Source of the DNA: Mesorhizobium sp. | Lineage (GTDB): Bacteria; Pseudomonadota; Alphaproteobacteria; Rhizobiales; Rhizobiaceae | DNA length: 64,000 nt | Direction of reading: 5' to 3' | Assembly (NCBI RefSeq): GCF_017306585.1 | Contig: NZ_JAFKIC010000110.1 | Coordinates: 25,312 to 89,311, forward strand | Notes under the pieces: model-generated | Seen by the model: only the letters and a program-made list of their open reading frames with translations | Told to the model about the DNA's origin: nothing | The model's database searches: none | Made by a program: the position numbers and the translations under genes | Shown: in pieces, positions 50,937 to 59,656 of the stretch | Numbering within the stretch: the stretch's first letter is position 1 | How the letters are laid out: the number at the start of each line of letters is the position of its first letter

Positions 50937-51962
50937 TCAGGGCGTCGCCTTGATCTCGTTCCACAGGTCGGAGCGCTTGGTCGGGTCTTCGACATTGTTC
51001 AGCCAGACCAGTTTGTCGTTGCTGCCGGCGCTGCTCGATTCGACAACGGTGTTGCCGAAGCCGGTGCGCTCGGAAAGCTGGCCGCTGACCTTCTTGGTCA
51101 GCATGAAGTCGATCCACTTCTCGGCCGCCGCATTGTCGCGCACGCCCTTGGAGATGACCCAGTTGTCGAGCCAGGCGAGGGCGCCTTCGCTCGGATTGAT
51201 ATAGGCGACATGGGCGCCGATCTTCTGCAGCGCCTTGACCTGCTGCTGGCCGTAATTGGCCCAGATCAGCGCGACATCGTTGTTCTGGTAAATCTGCTGC
51301 GCTTCATCCGCCGTGGTGTAGAAGCTCAGCACATTGCGCTTGAGGTCGACCAGCTTGGCCTTGACCGCCGCCATCTGCTCGGCGCTGAGATTGAAGGGAT
51401 CCTTGTAGCCGAGGGTCAGCGCGGTGAACGAGAAATTGTGCTCGCCATTGTCATAGGCCAGGATCTTGCCCTTGTAGGCCGGATCCCAGAGCACCGACAT
51501 CGAGGTCGGCGCCGGCTTGACCTTGTCGGTGTCGTAGATCAGGCCGATGGAATCGAAGCAGAACGGAATGCCGTAGACCTTGCCGTCCTTGGTGTCGCCG
51601 CTGACCTGCGACAGGTCGCGGAAGCGCGGCAGCACTTCCTTCTGGTTCGGCAGCTTGGAAATGTCGATCGGCGAGACGAGGTCGGCCTTGATGTAGCGCT
51701 GCAGCTGCGCGGTGTTGACGGCGAAGACGTCGAAATCCTGGCCTTCGCTGCCCTTGATCTTGGCCCAGATCTCGTCATCGCTGCCGATGAAGACGACGTC
51801 GACGCCGATGCCGGTCGCCGCCGTGAAGTCCTTCACCCAGTCCGGATCGGCATAGCCGTCCCAGGCCAGTACGCGGAGGTTCGCGGCCAGCGCCGCCGAT
51901 GTCATCAGGCCGATGCCGAGCCCGATTGCCGCAAGTTTTAGAATTGCTTTCTTCAGTCCCAT
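50937..51962 (-). CDS. Pot-type periplasmic binding protein (PotD-like)
   Basis: Binding protein of 341 residues. Residues 1-26 form a signal peptide ending ALA-AN. The mature part starts LRVLAWDGYADPDWVKDFTAATG, as in the PotD group, and keeps DNGEHNFSFTALTLGY. GGGAG precedes the ATG at 51962. It stands in one operon with sugar-acid enzymes, so the ligand may be a sugar or sugar acid rather than a polyamine. That is inferred from position only. Confidence 0.9.
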   Translation of the reverse strand: MGLKKAILKLAAIGLGIGLMTSAALAANLRVLAWDGYADPDWVKDFTAATGIGVDVVFIGSDDEIWAKIKGSEGQDFDVFAVNTAQLQRYIKADLVSPIDISKLPNQKEVLPRFRDLSQVSGDTKDGKVYGIPFCFDSIGLIYDTDKVKPAPTSMSVLWDPAYKGKILAYDNGEHNFSFTALTLGYKDPFNLSAEQMAAVKAKLVDLKRNVLSFYTTADEAQQIYQNNDVALIWANYGQQQVKALQKIGAHVAYINPSEGALAWLDNWVISKGVRDNAAAEKWIDFMLTKKVSGQLSERTGFGNTVVESSSAGSNDKLVWLNNVEDPTKRSDLWNEIKATP

Positions 51963-52015
51963 TTTGATCTCCCATTTTTGGTTTTGATGGACCGCATTCC
52001 GAGGGACTTTCGCCG

Positions 52016-53014
52016 TCACAGCTGGGTGACGGTGACCAGTCCCTCGTCCGGCACCGACACCATCCGGTTGCGCAGGGGCTTGCCGAACGTTTGTGCCTGG
52101 ATTTCATATTCGTCGCCGGAAGCCGTCTTGATCCCGGAGGCGTAGCTCATCACCGCCGCGCCGAAGAAATAGGCGTGCAGGTCACCCGGCCGGCGATGCA
52201 TCGGATAGCGGAAGTGGAAGTGCTCGAGATTGGCGATCGAGTGCGACATGTGGGCTTCGCCCGAGAGGAACTCCTGTTCCCAGACGACGGCGCCGTCGCG
52301 CAGGATGCGCGAAGTGCCGCGCACTTCGTGCGGCAGGTCGCCGATCAGGATCTCTGGTCCGATCGAGCAGGAGCGGAGCTTTGAATGGGCGAGATAGAGA
52401 TAGTTCTCGCCCTCCGTCACGTGGTCGGAATATTCGTTGCCCAGGGCGTAGCCGATGCGATGGGGGTGGCCGTCCGGACCGTTGAGATAAAGCCCGACGA
52501 TCTCGGCCTCCTCGGCGCCGGCCTTCGCGAAGGCAGGCATGGGCAGGTCGGCGCCAGGCGGCACGACGCAGGTGCCGACGCCCTTGAAGAACCATTCGGG
52601 CTGGATACCGATCTTGCCGGCGCCGGGCTTGCCGCCTTCCAGGCCCATGCGGAAGATTTTCAAGGAATCGGATTCCTCGCCGCCCTCGCCATGGGTCAGC
52701 ACATGCATCTGGTTGCGGGCGGAGGCGCTTCCCGTGTGGGTCAGGCCGGTGCCGGTCACCAGGAAACGTGCCGGCTCCGGATGATCGACGGGGGCGAGCA
52801 CACGGCCTTCGCGCAGCAATTCGTCATAGTTGATCGTGGCCGTACCCGTGCGCTTATCGACCAGTGAAGCAATGGAAGTGCCTTGCGCGATCGCGGCTTC
52901 GGCGAGTTCAAGCACCGTGCCGGTATTGTCCAGCACATGAAGATGGTTGCCGTCTTCCGAGACGCGGCCGACACGCCTGCCGCCATCGGGCGTTGTGTAC
53001 TGAACGAGACGCAT
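52016..53014 (-). CDS. AraD1 family (fumarylacetoacetate hydrolase fold) dehydratase-like enzyme
   Basis: FAH-fold enzyme of 332 residues of the AraD1/GguC kind found in sugar-degrading loci of rhizobia and agrobacteria. It has YTTPDGGRRVGRVSEDGN at the N-terminus, the FAH metal-site region GAEEAEIVGLYLNGPDGH, SKLRSCSIGPEILIGDLP, and a C-terminal PLRNRMVSV. Enzymes of this fold (such as XylX) dehydrate 2-keto-3-deoxy-pentonates to a ketoglutarate semialdehyde. It follows the SDR gene after 32 bases. Confidence 0.87.
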   Translation of the reverse strand: MRLVQYTTPDGGRRVGRVSEDGNHLHVLDNTGTVLELAEAAIAQGTSIASLVDKRTGTATINYDELLREGRVLAPVDHPEPARFLVTGTGLTHTGSASARNQMHVLTHGEGGEESDSLKIFRMGLEGGKPGAGKIGIQPEWFFKGVGTCVVPPGADLPMPAFAKAGAEEAEIVGLYLNGPDGHPHRIGYALGNEYSDHVTEGENYLYLAHSKLRSCSIGPEILIGDLPHEVRGTSRILRDGAVVWEQEFLSGEAHMSHSIANLEHFHFRYPMHRRPGDLHAYFFGAAVMSYASGIKTASGDEYEIQAQTFGKPLRNRMVSVPDEGLVTVTQL

Positions 53015-53046
53015 GAAAATACCCTTCTCCCCTCGAATCTCGCGGA

Positions 53047-53826
53047 TCAAACCCAGCCGGCATCGACGATGAATTGCTGGCTCGTGCACATGCGGCTGTC
53101 GTCGGCGGCGAGGAACAGCGCCATGCGCGCTATGTCAGAAGGCTGCAGCCGGTCCGGCAGGCACTGCCTTTCCTCGATCTGCCGTTCGCCCGCCGGGTTC
53201 AGCCACAGCCGCACCTGGCGCTCGGTCATGACCCAGCCCGGCACCATGCAGTTGACGCGGATGCGTTCGGGGCCGAGTTCGCGGGCCAGCGCCCGCGTCA
53301 TGCCGTAGACCGCAGCCTTGGCCGTCACGTAGGCCGGGCAGTCCGGATCGCCGACCATCCAGGTGATGGAGCCGAAATTGATGATCGAACCGCCGCCCAG
53401 CGAACTCATCTGCGGGCGCACAGCCTGCGCCGCGAAGAACTGGTGGCGCAAATTGACCGCCATGCGGTCGTCCCAATAGGCCACCGTCACGTCCTTGGTC
53501 TGGTGGCGGTCGTCATTGCCGGCATTGTTGCACAGCGCCTGGATCGGGCCGTTGTGCCGCGCCGCCTTTTCGGTGGCTGCCTGCAGTTCCTCCACATTGC
53601 GAAGGTCGCAAGGAATGAACAAAGGCTCGGCATGGCCTTCGGCCCCCATCGCATCGACCAGCCGGCGTGAAGGTTCCTCCGCAAGATCGACAAAGGCGAC
53701 GCGGCTGCCCTGTGCGCAGAAATGGCGCACCAGGCTTTCGCCGATGCCGCTGCCGCCGCCGGTGATGAACACGCTGCGGCCCTTCAGGCTGGGGTAGCTT
53801 GCGTAGCTGTTGGCTGCGTCCGTCAT
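53047..53826 (-). CDS. SDR family sugar dehydrogenase-like oxidoreductase
   Basis: Short-chain dehydrogenase of 259 residues. NAD(P) motif VFITGGGSGIGESLVRHF, NNAGND, the YVTAK catalytic Tyr-Lys and the C-terminal SQQFIVDAGWV are all present. Its context and ending resemble aldose 1-dehydrogenases of the XylB kind. It should oxidise a sugar to a lactone in the same pathway as the IlvD-type dehydratase (12 bases upstream). Confidence 0.88.
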   Translation of the reverse strand: MTDAANSYASYPSLKGRSVFITGGGSGIGESLVRHFCAQGSRVAFVDLAEEPSRRLVDAMGAEGHAEPLFIPCDLRNVEELQAATEKAARHNGPIQALCNNAGNDDRHQTKDVTVAYWDDRMAVNLRHQFFAAQAVRPQMSSLGGGSIINFGSITWMVGDPDCPAYVTAKAAVYGMTRALARELGPERIRVNCMVPGWVMTERQVRLWLNPAGERQIEERQCLPDRLQPSDIARMALFLAADDSRMCTSQQFIVDAGWV

Positions 53827-53837
53827 CGCGCGTCTCT

Positions 53838-55565
53838 CTAATGCGAGTGCCGGGGAATACCGGCATCGCGCCGGCCGACGAGAAAGTCGAAATCGCAACC
53901 CTTGTCGGCCTGCAGCACGCGCTCGACATAGAGGCTCTGGTAGCCGCCTTCGGGAGGCGCAGGTGGCTTCCAGTCGCGACGGCGGATCGCCAGCTCCTCA
54001 TCAGGCACCAGCAGCTCGAGGCGGCGGCCGGCGACGTCGAGTTCGATGAGATCGCCGTCCCGCACCAAGGCGAGCGCACCGCCGGCCGCGGCCTCCGGCG
54101 CCACATGCAGCACCACGGTGCCGTAGGCGGTGCCGCTCATGCGCGCGTCCGAGATGCGCACCATATCGGAGACGCCCTGCTTGAGCAGCTTCGCCGGCAG
54201 CGGCATGTTGCCGACCTCGGCCATCCCGGGATAGCCGCGCGGTCCGCAATTCTTCAGCACCATCACCGACGATGCGTCGATGTCCAGGTCGGGGTCGTCG
54301 ATGCGGGCGTAGTAGTGCTCGATGTTCTCGAAGACGACCGCCTTGCCGCGATGCTGCATCAACTCGGGCGTCGCCGCCGACGGCTTGATGACCGCTCCAT
54401 TGGGCGCCAGGTTGCCGCGCAGGATCGAGATGCCGCCCTCCTTGGTCAGCGGTTCGCTCAGCGGCCGGATGACTTCGCGATTGTAGTTGGGGGCGCCGTC
54501 GATCAACTCACCGATCGTCTTGTCGCTGACGGTCATGACGTCGCGATGAAGAAGCCCCACTTCATCAAGCGACGCCATGACCGCAGCCAGCCCCCCGGCA
54601 TAGTAGAAATCTTCCATCAGGAACCGGCCCGACGGCATCAGGTCGACGATGGTCGGAACATCGCGGCCGAGACGGTCCCAGTCGTCGAGGGTGAGATCGA
54701 CGCCGACCCGGTTTGCGATAGCGATCAGATGCAGCACGGCATTGGTCGAGCCGCCGATCGCGCCATTGACGCGAATGGCGTTTTCGAAGGCCTGCTTGGT
54801 GAGAATCTGCGAAATCGTCACGTCGCGGCGAACGAGATCGACGATCTGGCGCCCCGCCATCTGGGCAAGCACGCCGCGTCGCGAATCCACGGCCGGTATC
54901 GCGGCATTGTCGGGCATGCCGATGCCGAGCGCCTCGACCATGCTGGCCATCGTCGAGGCCGTGCCCATCGTCATGCAACTGCCGGCCGACCGGCTCTGTC
55001 CCTGTTCCGCGGCGAGGAAGTCGGCGACCGGCATGCGGCCGGCCTTCACCTCCTCGGCGAATTTCCACACATGCGTGCCGGAGCCGATGTCCTGCCCACG
55101 GAACTTGCCGTTGAGCATCGGCCCGCCCGAAACGGTGATGGTCGGCAGGTTGCACGATGCCGCGCCCATCAGCAGCGCCGGCGTGGTCTTGTCGCAGCCG
55201 ACCAGCAGGATGACGCCGTCGATCGGGTTGCCGCGGATGGATTCCTCGACATCCATGCTGGCCAGGTTGCGGAACAGCATGGCGGTCGGGCGCATGTTGC
55301 TTTCGCCAAGCGACATCACCGGAAACTCCAGCGGCAGGCCGCCGGCTTCATAGGCGCCGCGCTTGACGTGATCGGCGAGTGCGCGCAGATGCGCATTGCA
55401 CGGGGTCAATTCCGACCAGGTGTTGCAGATGCCGATGACCGGACGCCCGTCGAAGGCATCGGCGGGGATGCCCTGGTTCTTCATCCAGCTGCGGTGCATG
55501 AAGGCGTTCTTGCCTTCACCGCCGAACCAGGCTTCGGACCGCAGTTTGCGTTTTTTCTCGGTCAC
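53838..55565 (-). CDS. IlvD/Edd family sugar-acid dehydratase (arabinonate/xylonate dehydratase-like)
   Basis: Iron-sulfur dehydratase of 575 residues, close to the 579 of rhizobial L-arabinonate dehydratase. The cysteines expected for the cluster are in GICNTWSELTPCN, LLVGCDKTTPALLMGA and SAGSCMTMGTASTMA. It probably converts an aldonate to its 2-keto-3-deoxy form. It begins with GTG overlapping the GntR stop (GTGA), so it is translationally coupled to its regulator. The sugar cannot be told from sequence alone. Confidence 0.9.
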   Translation of the reverse strand: MTEKKRKLRSEAWFGGEGKNAFMHRSWMKNQGIPADAFDGRPVIGICNTWSELTPCNAHLRALADHVKRGAYEAGGLPLEFPVMSLGESNMRPTAMLFRNLASMDVEESIRGNPIDGVILLVGCDKTTPALLMGAASCNLPTITVSGGPMLNGKFRGQDIGSGTHVWKFAEEVKAGRMPVADFLAAEQGQSRSAGSCMTMGTASTMASMVEALGIGMPDNAAIPAVDSRRGVLAQMAGRQIVDLVRRDVTISQILTKQAFENAIRVNGAIGGSTNAVLHLIAIANRVGVDLTLDDWDRLGRDVPTIVDLMPSGRFLMEDFYYAGGLAAVMASLDEVGLLHRDVMTVSDKTIGELIDGAPNYNREVIRPLSEPLTKEGGISILRGNLAPNGAVIKPSAATPELMQHRGKAVVFENIEHYYARIDDPDLDIDASSVMVLKNCGPRGYPGMAEVGNMPLPAKLLKQGVSDMVRISDARMSGTAYGTVVLHVAPEAAAGGALALVRDGDLIELDVAGRRLELLVPDEELAIRRRDWKPPAPPEGGYQSLYVERVLQADKGCDFDFLVGRRDAGIPRHSH

Positions 55566-56362
55566 GATTGCTGGTCCCGGTCGTTGCGGCGCTTGTTGCG
55601 GTTCTCGACGCTGCGGCGCACGTCGTCCTCGGCGTCGTCGATGAGCACCAGAAGAGCTTTCTGCGCACCGGCCGCGTCGCCGGCGGCGATCCGTTCAGCG
55701 ACCTCCCTGTGCAGCGGCATCGAATGGCGTTGCCCTTCCGGATTGTCGTTGGAGAGGCGGAAGCTCATCATCAATGCGGTTTCGACCAGCGCCGCCAGCG
55801 AGCCGATCAGTTCGTTGCCGGTCATGCGCAGAATGGCCTGGTGGAACAGAAGGTCGGGCTTGGCGAAGCGGTCGCCGTCATCGACAACCGCTTCCATCTC
55901 CATCAGCGCGGCGTTGATCTCGGCGATCTGCTCAGGCGTGGCGCGTTGCGCGGCAAGTGCCGCCGACATCGGCTCGATGGCGCGGCGCAATTCGAACAAT
56001 GCACGGACATCCTCGGTGCTGACGCCGGCGGCGTAACGCCAGGACAGGACATCGGGGTCGAGGAAATTCCAGTCGGCGCGCGGACGCACCCGTGTGCCGG
56101 TCTTCGGCCGCGATTCGACCAGGCCCTTGCCGGCCAGAACCTTGATCGCCTCGCGCAGCACCGTGCGGCTGACCCCCAGCATTTCGCTGGAATCATCGGC
56201 ATTCGGAAGCGCCTCGCCGGGCAGGAAATCGCCTTGGACGATGCGAAGGCCGATCTGCTCGACGACCGTTGCGTGCAGCGCGGTCGAGCCGCTGGAAACC
56301 GCAACTGTGACCCTCGACGTTCTAGCCGTGCTGAAGGATTTTTTATTCTTCATACTATTCAT
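55562..56362 (-). CDS. GntR family regulator (FadR/FCD type)
   Basis: Regulator of 266 residues at the head of the sugar-acid and Pot-type operon. The helix-turn-helix reads HATVVEQIGLRIVQGDFLPGEALPNADDSSEMLGVSRTVLREAIKVLAGKGLV, followed by an FCD domain. Two in-frame starts, ATG at 56362 and ATG at 56353, are possible, neither with a strong ribosome site; I took the longer. A palindrome CATATGATATG overlaps the start region (56360-56370), which fits autorepression. Confidence 0.9.
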   Translation of the reverse strand: MNSMKNKKSFSTARTSRVTVAVSSGSTALHATVVEQIGLRIVQGDFLPGEALPNADDSSEMLGVSRTVLREAIKVLAGKGLVESRPKTGTRVRPRADWNFLDPDVLSWRYAAGVSTEDVRALFELRRAIEPMSAALAAQRATPEQIAEINAALMEMEAVVDDGDRFAKPDLLFHQAILRMTGNELIGSLAALVETALMMSFRLSNDNPEGQRHSMPLHREVAERIAAGDAAGAQKALLVLIDDAEDDVRRSVENRNKRRNDRDQQS

Positions 56363-56370
56363 ATGATATG
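56360..56370. promoter_or_regulatory. Candidate GntR operator between the GntR-led operon and the epimerase gene
   Basis: CATAT-G-ATATG, an inverted repeat with 1-base centre, in an AT-rich stretch of the divergent promoter. CATAT-GAG-ATATG at 42272-42284, upstream of the other GntR-containing operon, is similar but spaced differently. The likely binder is the GntR protein encoded here. Confidence 0.45.
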
Positions 56371-56414
56371 TCTTATAGCTATGGTGGTCGGAGTCAAGGG
56401 ATGGGGATGTGCCG

Positions 56415-57344
56415 ATGACAAAGAATTCCACTGCTGTTGCCGAGCCACACGCCGCGCTGGTTTCGATCAGCGATGGCATCGCGGCCGTCGAAGTGGCTCC
56501 CGCTGTCGGCGGCGCGGTGGCGTCGTATCGATGGCTCTACGACGGCGCCGTCCTGGATTGGCTGCGCCCGGCCGCTCCGGCGGCAATCGGCGGTCGCGAC
56601 GCGAGCGCGATGGCCTGCTTTCCGCTGGTTCCCTATTCCAACCGCATAAGGGGCGGTCGGTTCGAGTTCGCTGGGCGCAGCATCGAGCTGCCGAGCGTGC
56701 CTGACGATCCGCATCATGAGCATGGCCATGGCTGGCGCAGGCCTTGGACAATCGTGCGGCACGATGCAAACGCCATCACCTTGCGCTACCGCCATGCCGC
56801 CGATTCCTGGCCGTGGAGTTACGAGGCCGAACAAGCGATCTCGCTGGCGGATGGCAGGCTCTGCGTGACGCTTGCGGTGCGCAACCTGTCGGACGCGCCG
56901 ATGCCGGTTGGCTTCGGCCTCCATCCCTATTTCCCGTCGACGCCTTGGACGCATGTCCAGGCGCCGGTCTCAGGCATGTGGGAAACCGATGCGGAAGTCC
57001 TGCCCACCCGGCATGTCTTGCCGCCGGCCGGCGCCGACCCGTCCATCGGCGTCGACGTGCCGGAAGTGGATTTCGATACGGTTTTCACCGGATGGAAGCG
57101 CCATGCCCGGATCGCCTGGCCCGAACAGGGAAGGCAGCTGGACATCGAAGCCGAGGCGCCGCTCGACTTTCTGGTCCTCTACACGCCGCCCGGCGAGCCG
57201 TTCTTTTGCGCCGAGCCGGTCAGCAACATCACCGATGCCTTCAACCGTGGGGATGATGGCGATATCAGCACCGGCCGCATTGTGCTGGCGCCCGGCCAGG
57301 CACAATCCGCAACTGTTCGCTTCACGCCATCGTTGGTTGTCTGA
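56415..57344 (+). CDS. Aldose 1-epimerase (galactose mutarotase-like)
   Basis: Mutarotase of 309 residues. FPLVPYSNRIRGGRFEFAG holds the substrate Asn-Arg site, and HHEHGHGWRRPW contains the usual His. GFGLHPYFP (second His) and the C-terminal PVSNITDAFNRG region follow. The ATG at 56415 was chosen; a GTG two codons earlier is possible. It is divergent from the GntR-led operon and probably supplies the sugar anomer used by the SDR. A hairpin follows its stop. Confidence 0.9.
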   Translation: MTKNSTAVAEPHAALVSISDGIAAVEVAPAVGGAVASYRWLYDGAVLDWLRPAAPAAIGGRDASAMACFPLVPYSNRIRGGRFEFAGRSIELPSVPDDPHHEHGHGWRRPWTIVRHDANAITLRYRHAADSWPWSYEAEQAISLADGRLCVTLAVRNLSDAPMPVGFGLHPYFPSTPWTHVQAPVSGMWETDAEVLPTRHVLPPAGADPSIGVDVPEVDFDTVFTGWKRHARIAWPEQGRQLDIEAEAPLDFLVLYTPPGEPFFCAEPVSNITDAFNRGDDGDISTGRIVLAPGQAQSATVRFTPSLVV

Positions 57345-57351
57345 GGCTTTT

Positions 57352-57376
57352 ACCGGCCGTCCGAGACGCGGCCGGT
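57352..57376. terminator. Hairpin between the convergent epimerase and aldehyde dehydrogenase genes
   Basis: Arms ACCGGCCG (57352-57359) and CGGCCGGT (57369-57376) with a 9-base loop. It lies in the 32-base gap between two convergent genes and could act for both. It lacks a U-run, so it is a candidate only. Confidence 0.5.
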
Positions 57377-58822
57377 TCAGAACGGGTAATGCTGGCCTGG
57401 GTCCTCGATCGTTACCCAGCGCAGATCGGTGAATTCGGCGATCGAGGCCTTGCCGCCGAAGCGGCCGTAGCCCGAGCCCTTGACGCCGCCGAACGGCATC
57501 TGCGCCTCGTCGCCGACGGTCGGCCCGTTGATGTGGCAGATGCCGGACTGGATGCGGGCGGCGACCGCCATGGCGCGGCGGATGTCGCGGCTGAACACGG
57601 CTGACGACAGGCCGTACTCCGTGTCGTTGGCGACGCGCACTGCTTCGTCCTCACCCTTGACGCGGATCACCGGCTTGACTGGCCCGAAGGATTCCTCGGC
57701 ATAGACACGCATCGCCGGCGTCACATGATCGAGCAGCGTCGCCTCGACCACCGTGCCGCTGCGCTTGCCGCCGGCGGCGAGCCGCGCACCCTTGGCGACG
57801 GTGTCGGTGACCAGCTCTTCCATCTTGTCGGCCGCCTGGCTGCTGATCAGCGAGCCCAGCACGACATGGCCACGCGGATCGCCGGCCGGCAGTTGCGAGG
57901 CGCGGGCCGCGAGCTTGGCGACAAATTCGTCGGCGATCGTCTCGTCGACGATGAGGCGCTCGGTCGACATGCAGATCTGGCCCTGGTGCATGAAGGCGCC
58001 GAAGGTCGCCGCGTTGACCGCCGCATCGATGTCGGCATCGTCGAGCACGATCAGCGGCGCTTTGCCGCCGAGCTCTAGCAGCGCCGGCTTCAGGTGCCGG
58101 CCGGCGAGTTCGGCGATGATCCGGCCTACCTTGGTCGAGCCGGTGAAGTTGACGCGCTTGACGGCGGGGTGCGCGACCAGCGTCTCGACGATCGCGGCGG
58201 CATCCCTGGGATCGTTGGTGACGACATTGATGACGCCCTTGGGCAGGCCGGCCTCCACCAGCACCTGGCCGATCAGCCGGTGCGTCCCGGGGCACATTTC
58301 GGAGGCTTTCAATACGACGGTGTTGCCGCAGGCGATCGGCATCGCCACGGCGCGCGTGCCGAGGATGACCGGCGCGTTCCATGGCGCGATGCCGAGGCAC
58401 ACGCCGGCCGGCTGGCGGATCGCCATGGCGAGCGTGCCCGGCTTGTCGGACGGGATGACCTCGCCCGAGATCTGCGTCGTCATCGCCGCCGCTTCGCGCA
58501 GCATGTTGGCCGCCAGCATCACGTTGAAGCCGGCCCACGGGCCGGTGGCGCCGGTTTCTTCCATCATCAGCTTCGTGAACTCGCCGACCTTGGAAGCCAT
58601 CACGTCCGCCGCCTTCAGGAGCAGCGCGCGGCGCTCGCCGGGGCCGGTCTTCGACCAGGCGGGGAAAGCCTCCGCCGCCGCCTCGACGGCCGCGTTGGCA
58701 TCGGCGCTGCTGGCGGCAGCGGCGCGCGTCGCGAGCTTGCCGGTGAAGGGGTCGAGCCGCTCATAGGAAGCCTTGCCGGTGGCCGCCCGCTCATCGCCGT
58801 CGATCAGAAGTCCGATATCCAT
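57377..58822 (-). CDS. NAD-dependent aldehyde dehydrogenase (aromatic/salicylaldehyde-vanillin type)
   Basis: Aldehyde dehydrogenase of 481 residues. It has GIAPWNAPVILGTRAVA, VNFTGSTKVG, ELGGKAPLIVLDDADI and the catalytic Cys in FMHQGQICMSTERLIVDE. The C-terminus ends PGQHYPF, a feature I associate with salicylaldehyde/vanillin-type enzymes. It is 42 bases after the SDR gene and is the last gene of the leftward Liv-type operon. It may instead serve the convergent sugar pathway as a ketoglutarate semialdehyde dehydrogenase. Confidence 0.9.
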   Translation of the reverse strand: MDIGLLIDGDERAATGKASYERLDPFTGKLATRAAAASSADANAAVEAAAEAFPAWSKTGPGERRALLLKAADVMASKVGEFTKLMMEETGATGPWAGFNVMLAANMLREAAAMTTQISGEVIPSDKPGTLAMAIRQPAGVCLGIAPWNAPVILGTRAVAMPIACGNTVVLKASEMCPGTHRLIGQVLVEAGLPKGVINVVTNDPRDAAAIVETLVAHPAVKRVNFTGSTKVGRIIAELAGRHLKPALLELGGKAPLIVLDDADIDAAVNAATFGAFMHQGQICMSTERLIVDETIADEFVAKLAARASQLPAGDPRGHVVLGSLISSQAADKMEELVTDTVAKGARLAAGGKRSGTVVEATLLDHVTPAMRVYAEESFGPVKPVIRVKGEDEAVRVANDTEYGLSSAVFSRDIRRAMAVAARIQSGICHINGPTVGDEAQMPFGGVKGSGYGRFGGKASIAEFTDLRWVTIEDPGQHYPF

Positions 58823-58864
58823 TGGTCTTTTCCCTCGCTCTCGATGGAGCTTTCGAATTGGGTG

Positions 58865-59656
58865 TCAGAAGCCGAGCACTTCGGCATTGATCGACGCTTC
58901 GAGGCCGCCGTCAACCGGCACGTTGGCGCCGTTGATCCAGCGTGCCCCGTCCGAGCACAGGAACAGCACGACGGGCGCGATGTCTCCCGACGTGCCCGCG
59001 CGCCCGGCCCTGGCGATATCGCTGTCGACACGCGCGTCGCCGAGCACGGTGCGGAACTGCTTCAGGATCGGCGTTTCCACCGGGCCTGGGCTGACAGCGT
59101 TGACGCGGATGCCACGGCTCTTGAAGAGATCCTGATGCGCGGCGCGGAATGTCCACAAGAGCAGCAATTCCTTGGAGACGGGATAACCTTCCTCGTTCTT
59201 CACCGCGTGTTCGGCGACGACCTCAGCGACATCGGGAAAGCCTTCGATACCGATCATCGAGGCGGCCCGATTGAGATTGGCCCGCCAGCCATAGCCGGCG
59301 ATCGAGGCGACATTGACGATGGCGCCGCCTTCACGAAGTCTTGGCGCCAGGCCTTCCGACAGGGCGCGCAGCCCGAAGAAATTGACGGCCAGCGTCGACA
59401 CTGCCCCCGTATTGCCGGAGAGCCCGGCGACGTTGCACAGCGCATCGATGCGTTGCGGCAGCCTCGCGATGAGGTCATCCACACCTGCCTTCGAAGAGAT
59501 GTCGGCCTTGACGAAGCTGCCGGCCGGTGAGGCCGGCTCACGCACATCGACGCCGATGACGTCGGCGCCGAACTGGCCGGCAAGTTCGGCCGTACGCGCG
59601 CCAATGCCGGAGGCGACGCCGGTGATGAGGATCGTCTTGCCGAAAAGCATGGTCAT
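58865..59656 (-). CDS. SDR family oxidoreductase
   Basis: Short-chain dehydrogenase of 263 residues: ILITGVASGIGARTAELAG (cofactor site), CNVAGLSGN, IVNVASIAGYG, a Tyr-x3-Lys in EEGYPVSKE and the C-terminal INGANVPVDGGLEASI. It resembles hydroxysteroid and cyclic-alcohol dehydrogenases (coniferyl-alcohol-dehydrogenase-like). Its ATG overlaps the LivM-type stop (ATGA). Adjacent to an aldehyde dehydrogenase, it would oxidise an alcohol to the aldehyde that the neighbour then oxidises to an acid. Confidence 0.88.
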   Translation of the reverse strand: MTMLFGKTILITGVASGIGARTAELAGQFGADVIGVDVREPASPAGSFVKADISSKAGVDDLIARLPQRIDALCNVAGLSGNTGAVSTLAVNFFGLRALSEGLAPRLREGGAIVNVASIAGYGWRANLNRAASMIGIEGFPDVAEVVAEHAVKNEEGYPVSKELLLLWTFRAAHQDLFKSRGIRVNAVSPGPVETPILKQFRTVLGDARVDSDIARAGRAGTSGDIAPVVLFLCSDGARWINGANVPVDGGLEASINAEVLGF

